This document shows, in pieces, positions 21,070 to 33,850 of a stretch of DNA of 64,000 nt; within the stretch, counting starts at the first letter, position 1; the number at the start of each line of letters is the position of its first letter. A program made the translations under genes and the position numbers. The stretch comes from Alopecurus myosuroides (taxonomy: Eukaryota > Streptophyta > Magnoliopsida > Poales > Poaceae). The notes under the pieces are model-generated. The model saw only the letters and a list, made by a program, of their open reading frames with translations. It ran no database searches and had not been told where the DNA came from. The stretch spans positions 240,278,833 through 240,342,832 of the forward strand of contig CM054060.1 in assembly GCA_028641055.1 (NCBI GenBank), written 5' to 3'.

Positions 21070-24000
21070 ATCCCACCCGCCTTATTGAGTCGCGGATTTC
21101 CCTGCCATGCTGGAGTCTCAATGGCTCCGCCTTATGGCGTCCGCAGGGGGCCGTGACATCGTTGATTGGTGGAAGCACATGTCGGGTGGTCTTCGCCAAC
21201 ACCTGCGAGGATGGAGCTGTAACATGGGGCGGGAGTCCAGAGCTCGTAAACTCGCCCTCCTTGACCAGATCAAGTCCTTGGACGAGCAGGCGGACTCGGT
21301 TGGCTTAAACGAGGACGAGTGGGCGTTCCGTTACCACCTTGAGGACCAATTGCTAGAAATTTATAGGCAAGAGGAGGAGTATTGGCGCCAGCGCGGCAGG
21401 ATCCGTTGGGCCTTGCAAGGGGATGCAAATACTGCCTATTTCCACGCTGTCGCCAATGGCAAGCGTAGAAAGTGTCTGATCACCAAACTGCTGTCACCTT
21501 CCGGGCCTATTAGTGACCCTATTCTTATCCAGGCGCACATTTACGATTTCTACAGAGAGCTTCTGGGGACTGTGGCCCCTCGCCGCCTGGGTCTTCAAAC
21601 GTCCATCTGGCCGCCTGCTAGCTGTGTGTCTGAGGAGGACAACTTGGGCCTCCTCCTTACCTTCTCGGAAGCCGAGATGGAAGCAGTAGTGAATGAAATG
21701 AAGACCAACACTGCGCCGGGCCCAGATGGCTTCCCGGTGGCATTCTTCAAACGCTGCTGGCCGCTTTGCAAACTGGGTGTGTTGCATATTCTGAATGACT
21801 TCATGTTGGGCCGCGTGGATGTGTCCCGCCTTAACTTTGGGGTTCTGTCCCTGATTCCGAAAGTCCAGGGCGCGGAGTCCATCTCCCAATTCCGGCCTAT
21901 CGCTTTGATTAACGTAGTATTCAAGATCATCTCCAAAGCCATCGCTTCCAGGTTGGACCCAATTGCCAACAAAATTATCAGCCAAACCCAAACCGCGTTT
22001 CTCAAAGGACGTTTCATCCTGGATGGAGCGCTAGCCCTGCACGAAATTGTTCACGAGCTGCGAGCCAAAAAGTTGGGAGGGATCCTTCTTAAGCTGGACT
22101 TCGAAAAAGCCTACGACCGGGTGAACTGGTCCTTCCTCTTGGAGGTCCTTCGTCGGAAAGGGTTCGACGCAGGATTTATCCATAGAATCGAACAGCTGAT
22201 CTCAGGTGGACAAACGGCCATCTCGATCAACGGGCAGATTGGCCCCTTCTTCCGCAATAAGCGAGGGGTGCGTCAAGGGGACCCCCTCTCGCCCTTGCTG
22301 TTCAATTTCATCGCTGAAGCCCTCTCGGCCATCCTTTCTGCGGCCTGTGCTGCTGGGCACATCCATGGGGTGGTCCCCCATCTTGTGCCGGGGGGCATTT
22401 CGCACCTGCAATACGCAGATGACACAATCATTCTGCTCCAAAATAACGATCTTGAGATTGCCAACCTGAAATTCCTCCTCCTTTGCTTTGAAGACATGTC
22501 GGGGCTACGGATCAATTTCCATAAATCCGAAGTGTTTGTACTGGGTCAACCACTGGAGGAACGGACCCGCATTGCCAATATGCTGAATTGCAGACTTGGC
22601 TCCTTCCTGTTCCTTTACCTGGGCCTGCCCATCTCGGACAAGAAGTTGACGGTGGAGCAATGGCACTTCCTGGTCAATAAGCTGGGCGCGAAGGTGGAGG
22701 TGTGGATGGGCCGTCTTTTATCCTCGGGAGGAAGGTTGATTCTGTCCAACGCTTGCCTTGACGCTCTGCCCACCTTTGTGATGGGTCTCTTCTTGCTGCA
22801 AGACGGGGTTCATGCTAAGTTCGACTCTATCCGGGCGAGGTTCTTTTGGGAAGGATCGGGCCCCAAACGGAAGTGCCACTTGGTCAATTGGCCGGCGCTG
22901 TGTCGACCCAAGGACTGTGGGGGCTTGGGTCTGACAAATACGAAAGTGATGAACAAAGCACTCTTGCTGAAGTGGATTTGGCGTCTGTTTCAAACAGACT
23001 CCTCCATTTGGAGGAGGTTGATCTTTGCCAAGTACCCGGAAGCCTCCAACATTTTTGCTGCAGATCCACGCGGTGGCTCCCAATTTTGGCTTAGCCTCCA
23101 TAAAATAAAGCACCTATTTAAGTTAGGTGCGAGATACAAGATCCGGGATGGATCTCGGACCCTCTTTTGGTCTGATTGGTGGTTTGGGGATGGACCACTT
23201 AAAGACCGTTTCCCGGACTTGTTCGAAATCTGCGAGCTCCCTTCTATCTCTGTCGCTGCTGCTTTCGAGGTAGAGGGGATTCGTTTCCGCAGGGCGCTCT
23301 CCCCTTGTTGTGCGGCCCAATGGGCAGAGCTGAACTCCGACCTCGCCCTGGTGGGCCTTCGGGAAGGCCCGGATGCTGTTTCTTGGGCGCTTGAACCTTC
23401 TGGTCTCTTCTCTGTGGCTTCGATCTACAAAAAACTCTCCCACGGCGCGAGTCTGGCCATGTGCAAAGACCTGTGGCGGGCCAAACTTCCGCTCAAAGTC
23501 AAAATCTTTACCTGGCAGCTTGCCCTGGACAGATTGCCCACACGTGAGAGGCTGTTTGGCCGGTACGGGCCGAATAATGGCTTATGTGCGGTGTGTGGTG
23601 CTCCCGAGGACCCGGCACACATTTTCTTTCACTGTTCTCTTGCGAAACTTGGGTGGAGTGTGCTTAGACAGCTACTTGGGTGTAGCTGGTGTCCTGCTTC
23701 ATTCCCTCAGTTTTTCGCCATCCAGCAATCGTTACTTGGCTGCCAGCGCCGCATCAGCTGGGTGCTGTTTGCGGCTCTGGCCTGGTCCCTTTGGTTAACG
23801 CGTAATAAACTATCCATTGAAGCGATCGTCCCTCGACGTCCGGCTGACGTGATTTTCAAAATGATGCTGTTTGTGCAGGCTTGGGCACACATGGCAAAGG
23901 AGCATGATAAGACGGCGCTTCTGCAGATGGATGATGGACTGAAGCTGATCTTCCACTCCCTCATCTTGGAGTAGTAGCTTTGCCTTTCGCTTACCGGTCT

Positions 24001-24158
24001 GTTTTGGGGTGGCCGGCCCCCGTATTCCTCTTACCGTCTTGGCTAAAGCTGTTTGCCTCAGCATGTATGCGCGCGTGGCGCGACTTAAAACTGGATTACT
24101 TGCTTTATTAATTTAAAGTAGGGCATAATGTTGCCTGGTTTCAAAAAAAAAAAAAAAA
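21070..24158 (+). mobile_element. LINE B, 5'-truncated, inserted in LINE A
   Basis: This is a LINE RT segment ending in A16 (24143-24158). GGGGAA occurs both at 21064-21069 and directly after the tail at 24159-24164, fitting a short target duplication. With LINE B removed, the ORF1 tail of LINE A reads on in frame. LINE B lacks ORF1 and the endonuclease, the usual outcome of 5' truncation. Confidence 0.85.
21107..23974 (+). CDS. LINE reverse transcriptase, uninterrupted 955-codon ORF
   Basis: One open frame starts at ATG 21107. RT motifs in order: TAPGPDGFP (about 205), LIPKVQGA and FRPIALINV (about 250-270), LDFEKAYDRVNW (about 329-340), GVRQGDPLSPLLF (about 387), QYADDT with catalytic YADD at 436-439, and LGLPIS (about 505). 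A zf-RVT region follows near 787-850 (LWRAKLPLKVKIF, CAVCGAPED, HIFFHC). There is no endonuclease and no RNase H in the frame, so it is a C-terminal ORF2 fragment. The lack of any stop over 2.9 kb indicates a recent insertion. Autonomous activity is unlikely without ORF1 and endonuclease. Confidence 0.9.
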   Translation: MLESQWLRLMASAGGRDIVDWWKHMSGGLRQHLRGWSCNMGRESRARKLALLDQIKSLDEQADSVGLNEDEWAFRYHLEDQLLEIYRQEEEYWRQRGRIRWALQGDANTAYFHAVANGKRRKCLITKLLSPSGPISDPILIQAHIYDFYRELLGTVAPRRLGLQTSIWPPASCVSEEDNLGLLLTFSEAEMEAVVNEMKTNTAPGPDGFPVAFFKRCWPLCKLGVLHILNDFMLGRVDVSRLNFGVLSLIPKVQGAESISQFRPIALINVVFKIISKAIASRLDPIANKIISQTQTAFLKGRFILDGALALHEIVHELRAKKLGGILLKLDFEKAYDRVNWSFLLEVLRRKGFDAGFIHRIEQLISGGQTAISINGQIGPFFRNKRGVRQGDPLSPLLFNFIAEALSAILSAACAAGHIHGVVPHLVPGGISHLQYADDTIILLQNNDLEIANLKFLLLCFEDMSGLRINFHKSEVFVLGQPLEERTRIANMLNCRLGSFLFLYLGLPISDKKLTVEQWHFLVNKLGAKVEVWMGRLLSSGGRLILSNACLDALPTFVMGLFLLQDGVHAKFDSIRARFFWEGSGPKRKCHLVNWPALCRPKDCGGLGLTNTKVMNKALLLKWIWRLFQTDSSIWRRLIFAKYPEASNIFAADPRGGSQFWLSLHKIKHLFKLGARYKIRDGSRTLFWSDWWFGDGPLKDRFPDLFEICELPSISVAAAFEVEGIRFRRALSPCCAAQWAELNSDLALVGLREGPDAVSWALEPSGLFSVASIYKKLSHGASLAMCKDLWRAKLPLKVKIFTWQLALDRLPTRERLFGRYGPNNGLCAVCGAPEDPAHIFFHCSLAKLGWSVLRQLLGCSWCPASFPQFFAIQQSLLGCQRRISWVLFAALAWSLWLTRNKLSIEAIVPRRPADVIFKMMLFVQAWAHMAKEHDKTALLQMDDGLKLIFHSLILE

Positions 24159-24279
24159 GGGGAACAAGGGTGAAGAGGAGGAAAGGGGGGTAGAGAATGA
24201 ACCATCCCATGTCTCGAAGAAGAAGAAGGAGACGCCTACAACGTCTGAAAGCGGCTACGGGGCGGCCCTGCCAGGGATA

Positions 24280-27006
24280 ATGAGTTGTTTAGGCTGGAAC
24301 AACTGGGGGCTTGGGAACCCCGAGGCTGTTCTCGAGCTACGATGCATAGAAAAGCAAGAAGGTCCCGCCCGTTATTTGTTATGGAGACAAAGATTGGGGC
24401 TACGCGAGTTGAAGCTCTTAAGGGTACTTTGGGCTTCGCAGGCTGTTTCGTGGTGGACAGTGATGGCCTAAGCGGTGGAATATGTCTTTTCTGGTCCAAG
24501 GAGGTTATTGTTGACCTCAAGAATTTCAGTACCTGCCATATTGATGTTATGGTGCGGAGAGATGAACCAAACTCTGTGGAGTGGCGGTTCACCGGTTTTT
24601 ACGGGGCACCGAGAGCCGAGGACAGGCACCACAGTTGGAGGTTCCTTCAGACACTCAATGCGCTGCCGCATTCTGCATGGATCTGCATGGGGGATTTCAA
24701 CGAGACACTATGTGGATGAGCATTTTAGTCGGGTGGCAAGACCGGAGTGGCAAATGAGAGCTTTCCGGGAGGTTTTAGATGAATGTTCATTTCAAGATTT
24801 GGGATGGACGGGAGTTCCCTTCACTTGGGACAATAGACGATCAGGCGAGGCAAATGTAAAAGCCGGACTTGACCGGGTATTCGCGAATGAAGAATTTAGA
24901 CAGAGGTTTGAGCATGTGCGAGTGCGACATATTAGTGCAGCTGAGTCGGACCACTGTTTTGTGATGGTAGATGTGCATGATAGATTGCCAATAAGGTTGC
25001 GAGTAGCCAAAAAATTTCGTTATGAAAATTTTTGGCGGACACATTTGGACTATGAAAAGCTGGTCACCGATGTGTGGTAGCAGCAAAATCGCGTTCCTGA
25101 TCTTCAAGGTATAGTTGACTCTCTTGGAGTGCTCCAGCGGGAATTAATGTCGTGGGTAGTGAGAGAGCTTGGATGTTTTGCGAGAACAGTTCGGCGATTG
25201 CAAAGGAAATTGGACAAACTGCGTAGACAGTCTATTGAACGGGGTCCTTCCGATGAGGAGAAGAGCACGATTAAAAAAATCGAGAAGCTCTTCGTCAGGA
25301 AGAAACTTGGATGCCGCAACGATCACGGGTCCAGTGGCTTCGTGAGGGGGGTCGCAATACCCGGTACTTCCACTCTCAAGCCAAACACTGTCAACGAATA
25401 AACCACATTCAGGGCCTACGGAGAACAGATGGGTCGGTGTGTTTGGATAGTGAGGAGGATAAACAAGAGATACAAACGGTCTATGAAGGCTTGTGCTCTT
25501 CTCAGGGGTCACACGATGCGAGCGAACTGTTGTCATATGTGCCAGCTCGTATGACACCAGAGATGAGCAATAATCTTGATCGGCCGTTTGTGGAGGAGAA
25601 AGTCAAAAAATCTTTGTTTCAGATGGCTCCCTCCAAAGCGCATGGTATAGATGGATTCATAGCAGGTTTCTTCCAAAGACATTGGAAACTTCCAGCGGCT
25701 GATTTTGGGGTTTTTGAATGGCGGTGAACTTCCTTTGGGTCTCAATGACACGTCAATTACTCTGGTTCCAAAGGTCAGACACCCCCAAGAAATTTCCCAG
25801 TACCGTCCTATCTCTCTATGCCCATTTCTTTATAAGATTGCAGCCAAAGCAATTACAAATAGACTAAGAGGTTTTATGGACAACCTCATTAGTGAAGAAC
25901 AGAGCGCATTCGTTCCAAGGAGTCTTATTACGGACAATGTGCTTGTTGCTTTCGAAAGTGTTCATGCCATAAAATGAAGGATGAAAGGAAAGAACTACAC
26001 GTGTGCGGTGAAATTAGACATGATGAAAAGATACGACAGAGTTGAGTGGCATTATCCGGAGGCAATTTTATTTAAATTGGGCTTCAGTACCATCTTGGTC
26101 AGACTAATTATGAAATATGTTTCCTCGGTACGTTTCTCGGTGAAAGTAAATGGCGAGCAGAAACCTTACTTTATGCCTACCAGAGGACTACGCAAGGCGA
26201 TCCAATGTCTATGTTCATGTTTCTGTTATGTGGTGAAGGACTCTCTTGTTTGCTGAATTTTTTCGGCCATGTTGACAGAGGAATTCGAGATAGTTTCAGA
26301 GCGCCATGGGTGAACCACTTGTTATTTGCGGACGACTGCCTTATTTTCTCGGGTGCAAATACTCACAATGCATTGAGATTAAATGAGATTCTGTGGCTCT
26401 ATGGGGCTGCTTCGGGTCAGATGGTGAACCGAGAGAAACGTGCTATATTTTTTAGCCCCAAAACGCCGGACATGCTACGCCAGAATTTGAAACTTACGCT
26501 CGACATTCATGTCGAGACGTTTTCTGAGCGCTATTTGGGCCTGCCTACAGCTGTAGGGCGTATCACCAGCGGGACCTTCGATCATATTGGTGAAAGAGCA
26601 AGGAGTAAAATGCAGGGTTGGTCTTGAAAACAGTTTGCCTGTGCGAGACGTGAAACACTTCTGAAGTCTGTCATCCAGGATATCCCAACGTATAGTATGA
26701 GTTGCTTCCTCTTGACAAACAAGGTATGCAAGAGTCTCACTTCCTGTATGGCAAAGTATTGGCGGAGCAGCTCAATTGACAAATATTCCCTTCACTGAAT
26801 CTCGTGGAATAATTTCGACACCAAAGTGTGAGGGAGGGATGGGGTTTCGAGACCTCCATATTTTTAACCTAGCCCTACATGGGAAACATGGCTAGCATTT
26901 TATAACAAATCCAAATTCCCTATGTGCTAGGGAAATGAAGGGTAGGTACTTCCCTGACTGTGATTTCATGCAAGAAGGGGTACCTCCAGACGGCCTCGGC
27001 AACCTG
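24280..27006 (+). pseudogene. LINE A ORF2: endonuclease and RT, frameshifted
   Basis: The start MSCLGWNNWGLGNPEAV is the exonuclease-endonuclease-phosphatase N-terminus. The METKIG, MGDFNE and ESDHCF catalytic motifs follow in shifted frames (24380-24970). RT pieces follow: MAPSKAHGIDGF (about 25620), LVPKVRHPQEISQYRPISL (about 25760), VKLDMMKRYDRVEW (about 26010), NHLLFADDCL with FADD (about 26320) and YLGLPTAVG (about 26530). At least five frame changes and internal stops separate them. The frame is cut at 27007 by element C and resumes after 37842. Confidence 0.85.
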
Positions 27007-27011
27007 GCGAG

Positions 27012-28674
27012 TGATGGCGTGTAGTTGACAGGAGACTTCTTGCTGATGATGACTTTGAAATCCCCGGCAACAGCACCAGAAAACTTGATGGGATCCTTGA
27101 CGCCCTCGTTGGTAAACCCCAAGAGAAAGGTTGTGAAGAGTGTAGCAGCAAGTTTTCCCTCAGAAAAGAAACCAAGGTCGAATAAACCAGTAGGAGGACA
27201 AGCAATCTATGAAGGTTGATGCAACTGAGGTGGCAGGACGCACTACCGGTTCAGCAGCAACGTGGAACCTACACAACACAATCAAATCACTCTGTCCCAA
27301 CGAAGCAGTGAGGTTGTCAATCTCACCGATTTTGCTGAACACAAAGAGGTTAAACGTATGGTGTGGAAAACAGTAGAAAAACAGTAGGAACAGTATGAGA
27401 GAAGTATGAAAGCAGTAGGTGTTTTATCAGTATGAGTAAAAAGGACCGGGGTCCACAGTTCACTAGTGGTGTCTCTCCGTGAAAGATAATAACATGTGTG
27501 GTGAACAAATTACAGCTGGGCAATTCACAGAACTGAAGGCTGCACCGTAGTGCATATGCAAGACATAAAGATTACTATGTGATTCATGCGGGCATTACAA
27601 CAAGATACATAGACCGTTATCCAACTGCATCTATGACTAAAAATCCACCCTCCGAATATCATCCGAACAAACATTGGGTTTTAAGTTGCAAGCAATAGAT
27701 AATCGCAGTATGCAAAGTGTGTAATGTAAACAATAACATCATCCTTAGACAAAGCATTTTTGTTTTCTCCAAAATGGCAACAGCACATCTTCCATCTATC
27801 ACGTTTCTGTCACACGAGCACAGATGAAAAGAAGGCATGAACCCACTATTGAGCATAATTACTCCCTCTTGTAGTTACTAGCATCTACTTGGCCAGAGCA
27901 TCTACTAATAACGGAGAGCATGCAAGATCATAAATAACATAAGCATGAAGATAACATGATAGATTGATAATCAGAAGACATAGCATTCAACATTCATCAG
28001 ATCCCAGCAAACACAACATGTAGCATTACATAAAGAAGATCTTGATCATGATATGAAGCTCACAAGATCTAAACATGAGGTACAAAGTGGAGAGAACAAC
28101 AATCTAGCTATTGATATGGACCCGTAGTCCAGGGATGAACTACTCATGCATCACTTCGGAGGAGGGCATGGTGGTGTAGACCCCTCCGGTGATGATTTCC
28201 CCCTCCGGCAGGGTGCCGGGGAGAGCTCCAGAACCCTCCCGATCTCGGGATGACGGTGACAGCGGTCTTGGGTATTTCTTGGGAAAAAGTGGTATATCTC
28301 TAGGTTTTATGTCTTGGGGGATTAAATAGGCGAAAGGGCAGAGACGGTGAAGGCCTGGGGGGCCACACCACCCCCCGGCGCGGCCAAGGGGGCCGCCCTA
28401 TGGTGTGGGCCCCCTGAGGCCCCCTCCGGGTCTCTTCTGGATTCCGTGGAACCTTCGGGAATTTTAAGACTTCCGGGCTTCGAATTTTCCAATTCCGAGA
28501 ATATTTTCAGAAACCAAAAATAGCAGAAAACAAGGAACTGGCTCTGTGGCATCTTGTTAATAGGTTAGTCCGGAAAATCGATAAAAATGACATAAAGTGT
28601 ATAGCAAACATGTGGGAAACAATAAGAAAACAACATGGATCATCAGAAATTAAGGATACGTTTATGACGTATCA
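27012..28674 (-). repeat. 3' LTR of element C
   Basis: The LTR is in reverse orientation, about 1.66 kb. TGAT at 28674-28671 (minus sense) is its start and CATCA at 27016-27012 its end. It matches 36160-37837 throughout and 46157-47327 in part. Confidence 0.85.
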
Positions 28675-31146
28675 ACATCCCCAAGCTTAGTTCCTACTCG
28701 TCCTCGACTAGGTAAACGATAAAAAACACAAAATTTCTGAGGTGACATGCTACCAACATAAAATTGATCATCAATAATGTAAAAACATAAGTAAGCTGAG
28801 ATCATAGAACTTCAACACAAGCATGACAAATAGAATTTTAATAATAAAGCATAGCAATGACCTTGCATCATGAGAAGTAACACAAATAAAAGATCACGAA
28901 TAACAATGCAACAAAAGATATACGTTTGTTTCAAGTATAGAGAAAAACATGTTAAAATGATATTTCGCTAGTCCTTAAGAGTGGGGCAAAACATAAATGC
29001 CAGGACACCTTCAAAGTTCATGAGGAAGACTAGAAAAAATAATTAAAGAACAAGCAATAACACATCATGAATCAATTAATAATGTTTCTGGGACAAATGC
29101 ACATAAAACTCAGAATGGCAAAGATGCTCTCCCAACTGTGCATAAAGTTAGAAGATGGAGACTTAACATAAAATAAAAAAGAAAGGACATTCGGAGAGGG
29201 AAGCATGGATCACTCATGTGCTAGAGCTTTTATTTTATTAAACAGAGGTATTGAAAACTTGACACTCCTCCGAACCATCTTTCACAAACCATGGCTAACC
29301 GAATCCTCAGGTGCCTGCCAACAATCACATACCGTGGAGGAGTGTCTATATTTTAAGAGAGGTGTATGCTTATGTCAACGAATGGTAAACAAAAAATACA
29401 GTAAGTCACAAGTCAACTAGACTTCAGAAGAGCGGCTCCCATAGAAGGACGCATCTGGGTAGAAGGTCATCCCTCTTTCTCTTTTGTTTGCACAATTATG
29501 CTTTGACTGATAAACCAGGGGCAAAAATAGTAGAGAGAATTTGTTTTTATTAATTTGGGGCTGGGCACCCCGCTGCCAGCTCTTCTATCATTGGATAAGT
29601 GGATGAAGCCACTAGTCCAGGGTGTGAAATTCCAATCAACAAGTGAGATAAAGATTCTCTATTTGCGTCCTCATGAGTTAAAATAGGAGCACAAAATAGG
29701 AGTAATTTTGAAAGTTCTAAAGGTAACACATGAGCAATTTACTTTGGAGTGGCAGTTAAATACCACATGTAGGTAGGTATGGTGGACACAATGGGAAAAC
29801 TTTGGTTTTTGGGAGTTGGATGCACGAGTAGAGCTCATACTCAATACAGATGGAGGCTAGCAAAAGACCGGGAGCGACAAATCAGGAGAGCATAAGAGCC
29901 ATAATCATGCATAGCAACATAAACATCATTAATCAAAGCATAAGTGGCACCACAAGTTCAAAAACTAAATGATATGGAGGCTATTCGTGACTGTTTCATA
30001 GTCATAAACATGGTGTGAGCATGCGCCATGTCAACCAAATAAAACATTCAAAGGAACACCACAAATTTATGCTTCAATATGACAAGAACAACTCATGATT
30101 CTTTCAATGGCACATTAAACACTCTCATCTATTTGAGGCTAATCATGATACTCAATAACCACAAGGCTTTAAAACTAAAATATCATCTAGCATGATATGA
30201 AAAAGTCTAGCCACAGTCTATACAAGCTTCTACTTGCACCGTAAAAAATTCTACCTCAAGCAGCAGTTTTTTTTCCCAACAAGCATCATACAAAACATGC
30301 TTTAACAAAAACTCTCTAAATTCTACAGCAAGCAAACATTAGAGGACTCACATAACACTACTAAAACTAACAAATTTGAATAAGAGATGCAATGAAAACA
30401 AGAGCTAAACAGGAATTTTTGCAGTAACTAGAAGAAAAACTAAGAATACTAGCATAGCAAGTATTCCAACGAAAAAGCGGAGCATGTCTCTCTCCCAAAA
30501 AAATAATGCTAGGATCCAACTATATTATTGCAGGAAGGAAAACAAAAGAAAATAAAGGAAAACAAAAGAAAAACAATCAGACACTCCAAGAAAACTTCAT
30601 ATGATGTGACCGAATAAAAATGTAGTTTCACGAGAAGTGACATGATAGATAGTTGATGAAGAAGGGGATGCCTTAGGCATCCCCAAGCTTAGATGCTTCA
30701 GTCTTATAAAAATATGCTTGGATGAACCACGGGGGCATCCCTAAGCTTTGACCTTTCACTCTTCTTGATCACATATATCGCCTCTTCTCTTGACCCTTGA
30801 AAACTTCCTTCACACCACACTCAAACAGTAATTCGCATTAGAGGGTTAGTACAACAATTAAAAATCCATTGGTTATGTATGGCACAAGTTATATTGATAC
30901 TTTTAAACATTAGCTACATCCACTGATGTTTCGTGAAGCAAAGAAATCCACTTGACATCGCAAAAGAGCAAATGCAAGAAAAATGGCGGAATCTGTCAGA
31001 ACCAGAACTGTCTGTAAATACGAATTTTTTCGAGGCACTTACGTTTCTCAGATCGAAAAACTTAAAGAACAGAAAAGTTGTGGAATTAGCTGAGGAATAA
31101 GTAGAAAAGAATTCAGATCATTCTGGTCTTCTAGAATTTTATATGA
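28675..31146. other. Element C interior, left part: no genes
   Basis: The DNA is AT-rich without a recognisable domain. A GATGCCTTAGGCATCCCCAAGCTTAG-type stretch near 30670 and similar text near 30735 is typical of Triticeae LTR interiors. Short ORFs are not supported. Confidence 0.55.
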
Positions 31147-31680
31147 CTAGTAAAATGCCCGTGCGTTGCTACGGGATATAAATAATTTATGGTTGTCACT
31201 CCATCATATACACATTCGTGTCGTGATAACATCGAGACAATTACTCGTGAAAGGATAATAATGGTTAACCAAAACTTAGTACCAAAATTTTGAATTAAAA
31301 AATAATGGAGGCCGTATGTTTGTTCTCCATGGGAACATATTACATAAAAAATCCATTTTGTAGTGCATTGTTTAACCATACAACAGAAAATTTTATGCAT
31401 CACATCACACCATGCTCATGTGTATCTCGGCAATAGGTATCTCTTCACAACACATGATTATCACAATGAAGTTGATTGGCATAAAAAATTTATAATTTCG
31501 AATATAAGTATGCATATATAATTTAAAAAGGATAAAAGTATGATTACTGAATATTTAAGTGACAAATACCTCACCAATGATGCCAGGATCTCTTTATAGA
31601 CGAGTGTTCTTTGGGTATGAACGGTTCTTTTCTTGACTACCATCTGGTTTCTTTTTCTTATTACCAGCATCTGAGATGAC

Positions 31681-31862
31681 AAGAATCTTCACATTTGTTT
31701 CTAGAGGTGGATCTACATAGCGCGACATACAACTGCCCACGAGAGAACACCAGCACGGGCAACTAAATACCAGCATGTGGGATAGTGTAACTGTGCCTTG
31801 TTAACCGTCATGGCGAAGCTGAACCTAATAGGAAACTGCTTGCTCGTCAATTGAAAAGGTAA
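31681..31862 (-). pseudogene. Helitron helicase C-terminal fragment
   Basis: The minus strand reads LPFQLTSKQFPIRFSFAM, then TVNKAQ, and after a short disrupted stretch VFSRGQLYVALCRSTSRN. These are the last conserved motifs of Pif1-type helicases in plant Helitron RepHel proteins, where the usual forms are FAMTINKSQGQ and HGQLYVALSR. A deletion or frameshift after NKAQ removes the segment between the motifs, and another frameshift follows. The intact helicase would unwind DNA during rolling-circle transposition. This is a remnant only. Confidence 0.8.
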
Positions 31863-32663
31863 CATCTGATCATCAGAGCACGTTGCCTATTGTGTTCTTT
31901 TGCATTTGTAGGCCCCCCTTCATTGTTGTTGTCGGCAACATCTATTAACATACACAGTGTCGTCAGATGTTGAACAAGAGATGATGCAATTACACATTAT
32001 AATGTGATCGATGTTACTTGTGTGTTGGTCACATATTTGAAAGGAGTATTTCCGTCAGAACTTGGGGAAGAGTCCATCTTCAGTGAAACACAGTATGGTT
32101 TTCTTAATTCAATCGTGTGAGGGACTCTAGAATTAATAAATCATAATTTAATGTTTTACAAAAAACATCTCATAAAACAAAACATACATAATACCGCATT
32201 TTCAATTCTTGCTATAGAAAACCGCAAAATATCGTATACTTATCGACTGGTATGCTAACTTAGTTATAGTCAGATGATGTACTATATTGTAAATCATTTA
32301 TTACTATTTACACTATACCTTGCTTCAGAGGAACAAATGGAGCCGACCGTCTTACTTGAGTTTTTTTTTTTGACATGGTGGACTCAAAGAAGCTAATCAG
32401 GTAGTAAGTACACGTACGCTACACTATTCTCTTGGCTGTCCAGATTACTGAAACACGACTACACCAGCCACACAGCGCTGCTCACCCAGCAGCTCCCCTC
32501 TGCACGATTTGCTCGTGCCGGCGGCCCTCTCCGGATCTGCAAGATCTGCTCCCCGCATGCCTCCCCTAATCCCTTCCGGCCTCCCCCTCTCTGCTGTGGG
32601 GTCTGCCTCCACCCAGGTCGTCGCTGTGGCCTCCGCTGCATCTGCAAGCCCGCAGCGGGTCGA

Positions 32664-33548
32664 GTGGACCGGCTCGTACCAGTGCACGCCTGCGCCACAT
32701 CCTCCTCTTCCCGCCAGCCCGTGCGGGGCCGCTGCGTCCGCCCAAGCGGGCTGCCTCTTCGACGGCCACCAGCTTCTCGTCCCTGCGTGCCTCTCCATGC
32801 CTCGTCGATCCGCACTGGACCTATCCCTGCCAGCGTAGCCCCGGCCTCTGCCTCGCCACCGCGTTCTGATTGGCTGGATTCCGCTTACAACACCGACGGC
32901 GGCGCGGTGTGGAGCGGACCTGACGTCTTCACCCGCAAGTGCTACGGCCTATTCGGTAAGATTTCTGCTCTCTAAGACTGATTTTCATTTGATGGTAAAG
33001 ATAGAGAATTCATCACCTACCCGAGACCAAATCGATCAGTCGTCATGCTAAATGAATTGCCGCCCATGTAGATTTTTTTTGCATATGTTGTGGTGTGCTC
33101 GCCGTGCTGATTGGCTCGGAGGCGTAGCGAGATTTGTGGGCTAAGGGATGCTGCGGACGGACTGGTTGTTGCTAACTAAAAACCCAAGACGTGAGTGTTA
33201 GGAAAGATATCCCGGGTCCATGATGGTGATGGTGATGGTGATAGTGATATAAGTTGAAAATGTGGCCACAACACTACATACTTACCTATTCTTTTTCTAT
33301 GTTTCTACTGATTGTTTTTTCAGTCATGGCGAGATATTCGACTCTGGGTGTTTTTGGTAAGATTTTCCGGTTCTTGTGTTAAAATCATGAAATTATAGAA
33401 CTTCAATGGCTTTTCCATGAATGTATAGTACGCACTGGTTGACTAATGACCTTCTCATTGTTCCGCAGATATCTATAATTGTATTCCGGTTCCTGAGATG
33501 CGAGGTTTCTGTTTTGACACACCTCGGTCGTGCAATCTACACATCTGA
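32664..33548 (+). pseudogene. Probable captured host gene fragment (3 exon-like blocks)
   Basis: GC-rich coding-like DNA ends at donor 32955/GTAAG. A 33-bp block lies between acceptor TTTTTTCAG (33323) and donor GGTAAG (33357). A third block begins after TTCCGCAG (33468) and runs to TGA at 33546-33548. Phases agree at both junctions, keeping one frame open (about 135 codons). The block lies opposite to the Helitron's own genes and has much higher GC than its surroundings. No domain was recognised; a segment reads YNTDGGAVWSGPDVF. The start is undefined. Transduplicated exons in a Helitron are a known phenomenon; capture is inferred here. Confidence 0.45.
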
Positions 33549-33850
33549 GATGGGTAATATTTCCTTCACCAAGTAAAGGCTCAGTTTAATTATTTTCTGT
33601 ACCAACTTATTTTGGAATAAGTATTTAAGATGTGGCAATAATTCATCTTATCCCGAACAAAGTGTGCAAATTACATGGAATCATATTAGGATCGAGACCT
33701 CTTATTGAGAACTCAGCCAGAATATAACAAAAATATCTTACATATATAGACCACCAGGCCAATAACATCTACCAAAAATTAATCATGCGAAATTAGCAGA
33801 AATATGACATTTAATTGGGAAAAATTACAGTGAAAAAGAATAACTGGTAC

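Noticed and set aside
21494..23798. Numerous ORFs over 60 codons on both strands overlapping LINE B
   Set aside because: They are other-frame readings of the 955-codon RT and have no domains of their own.
32445..32815. Minus-strand ORFs over the GC-rich Helitron block
   Set aside because: The plus strand has coherent splice sites and phases; the minus frames are Arg/Gly/Ala-rich shadows.
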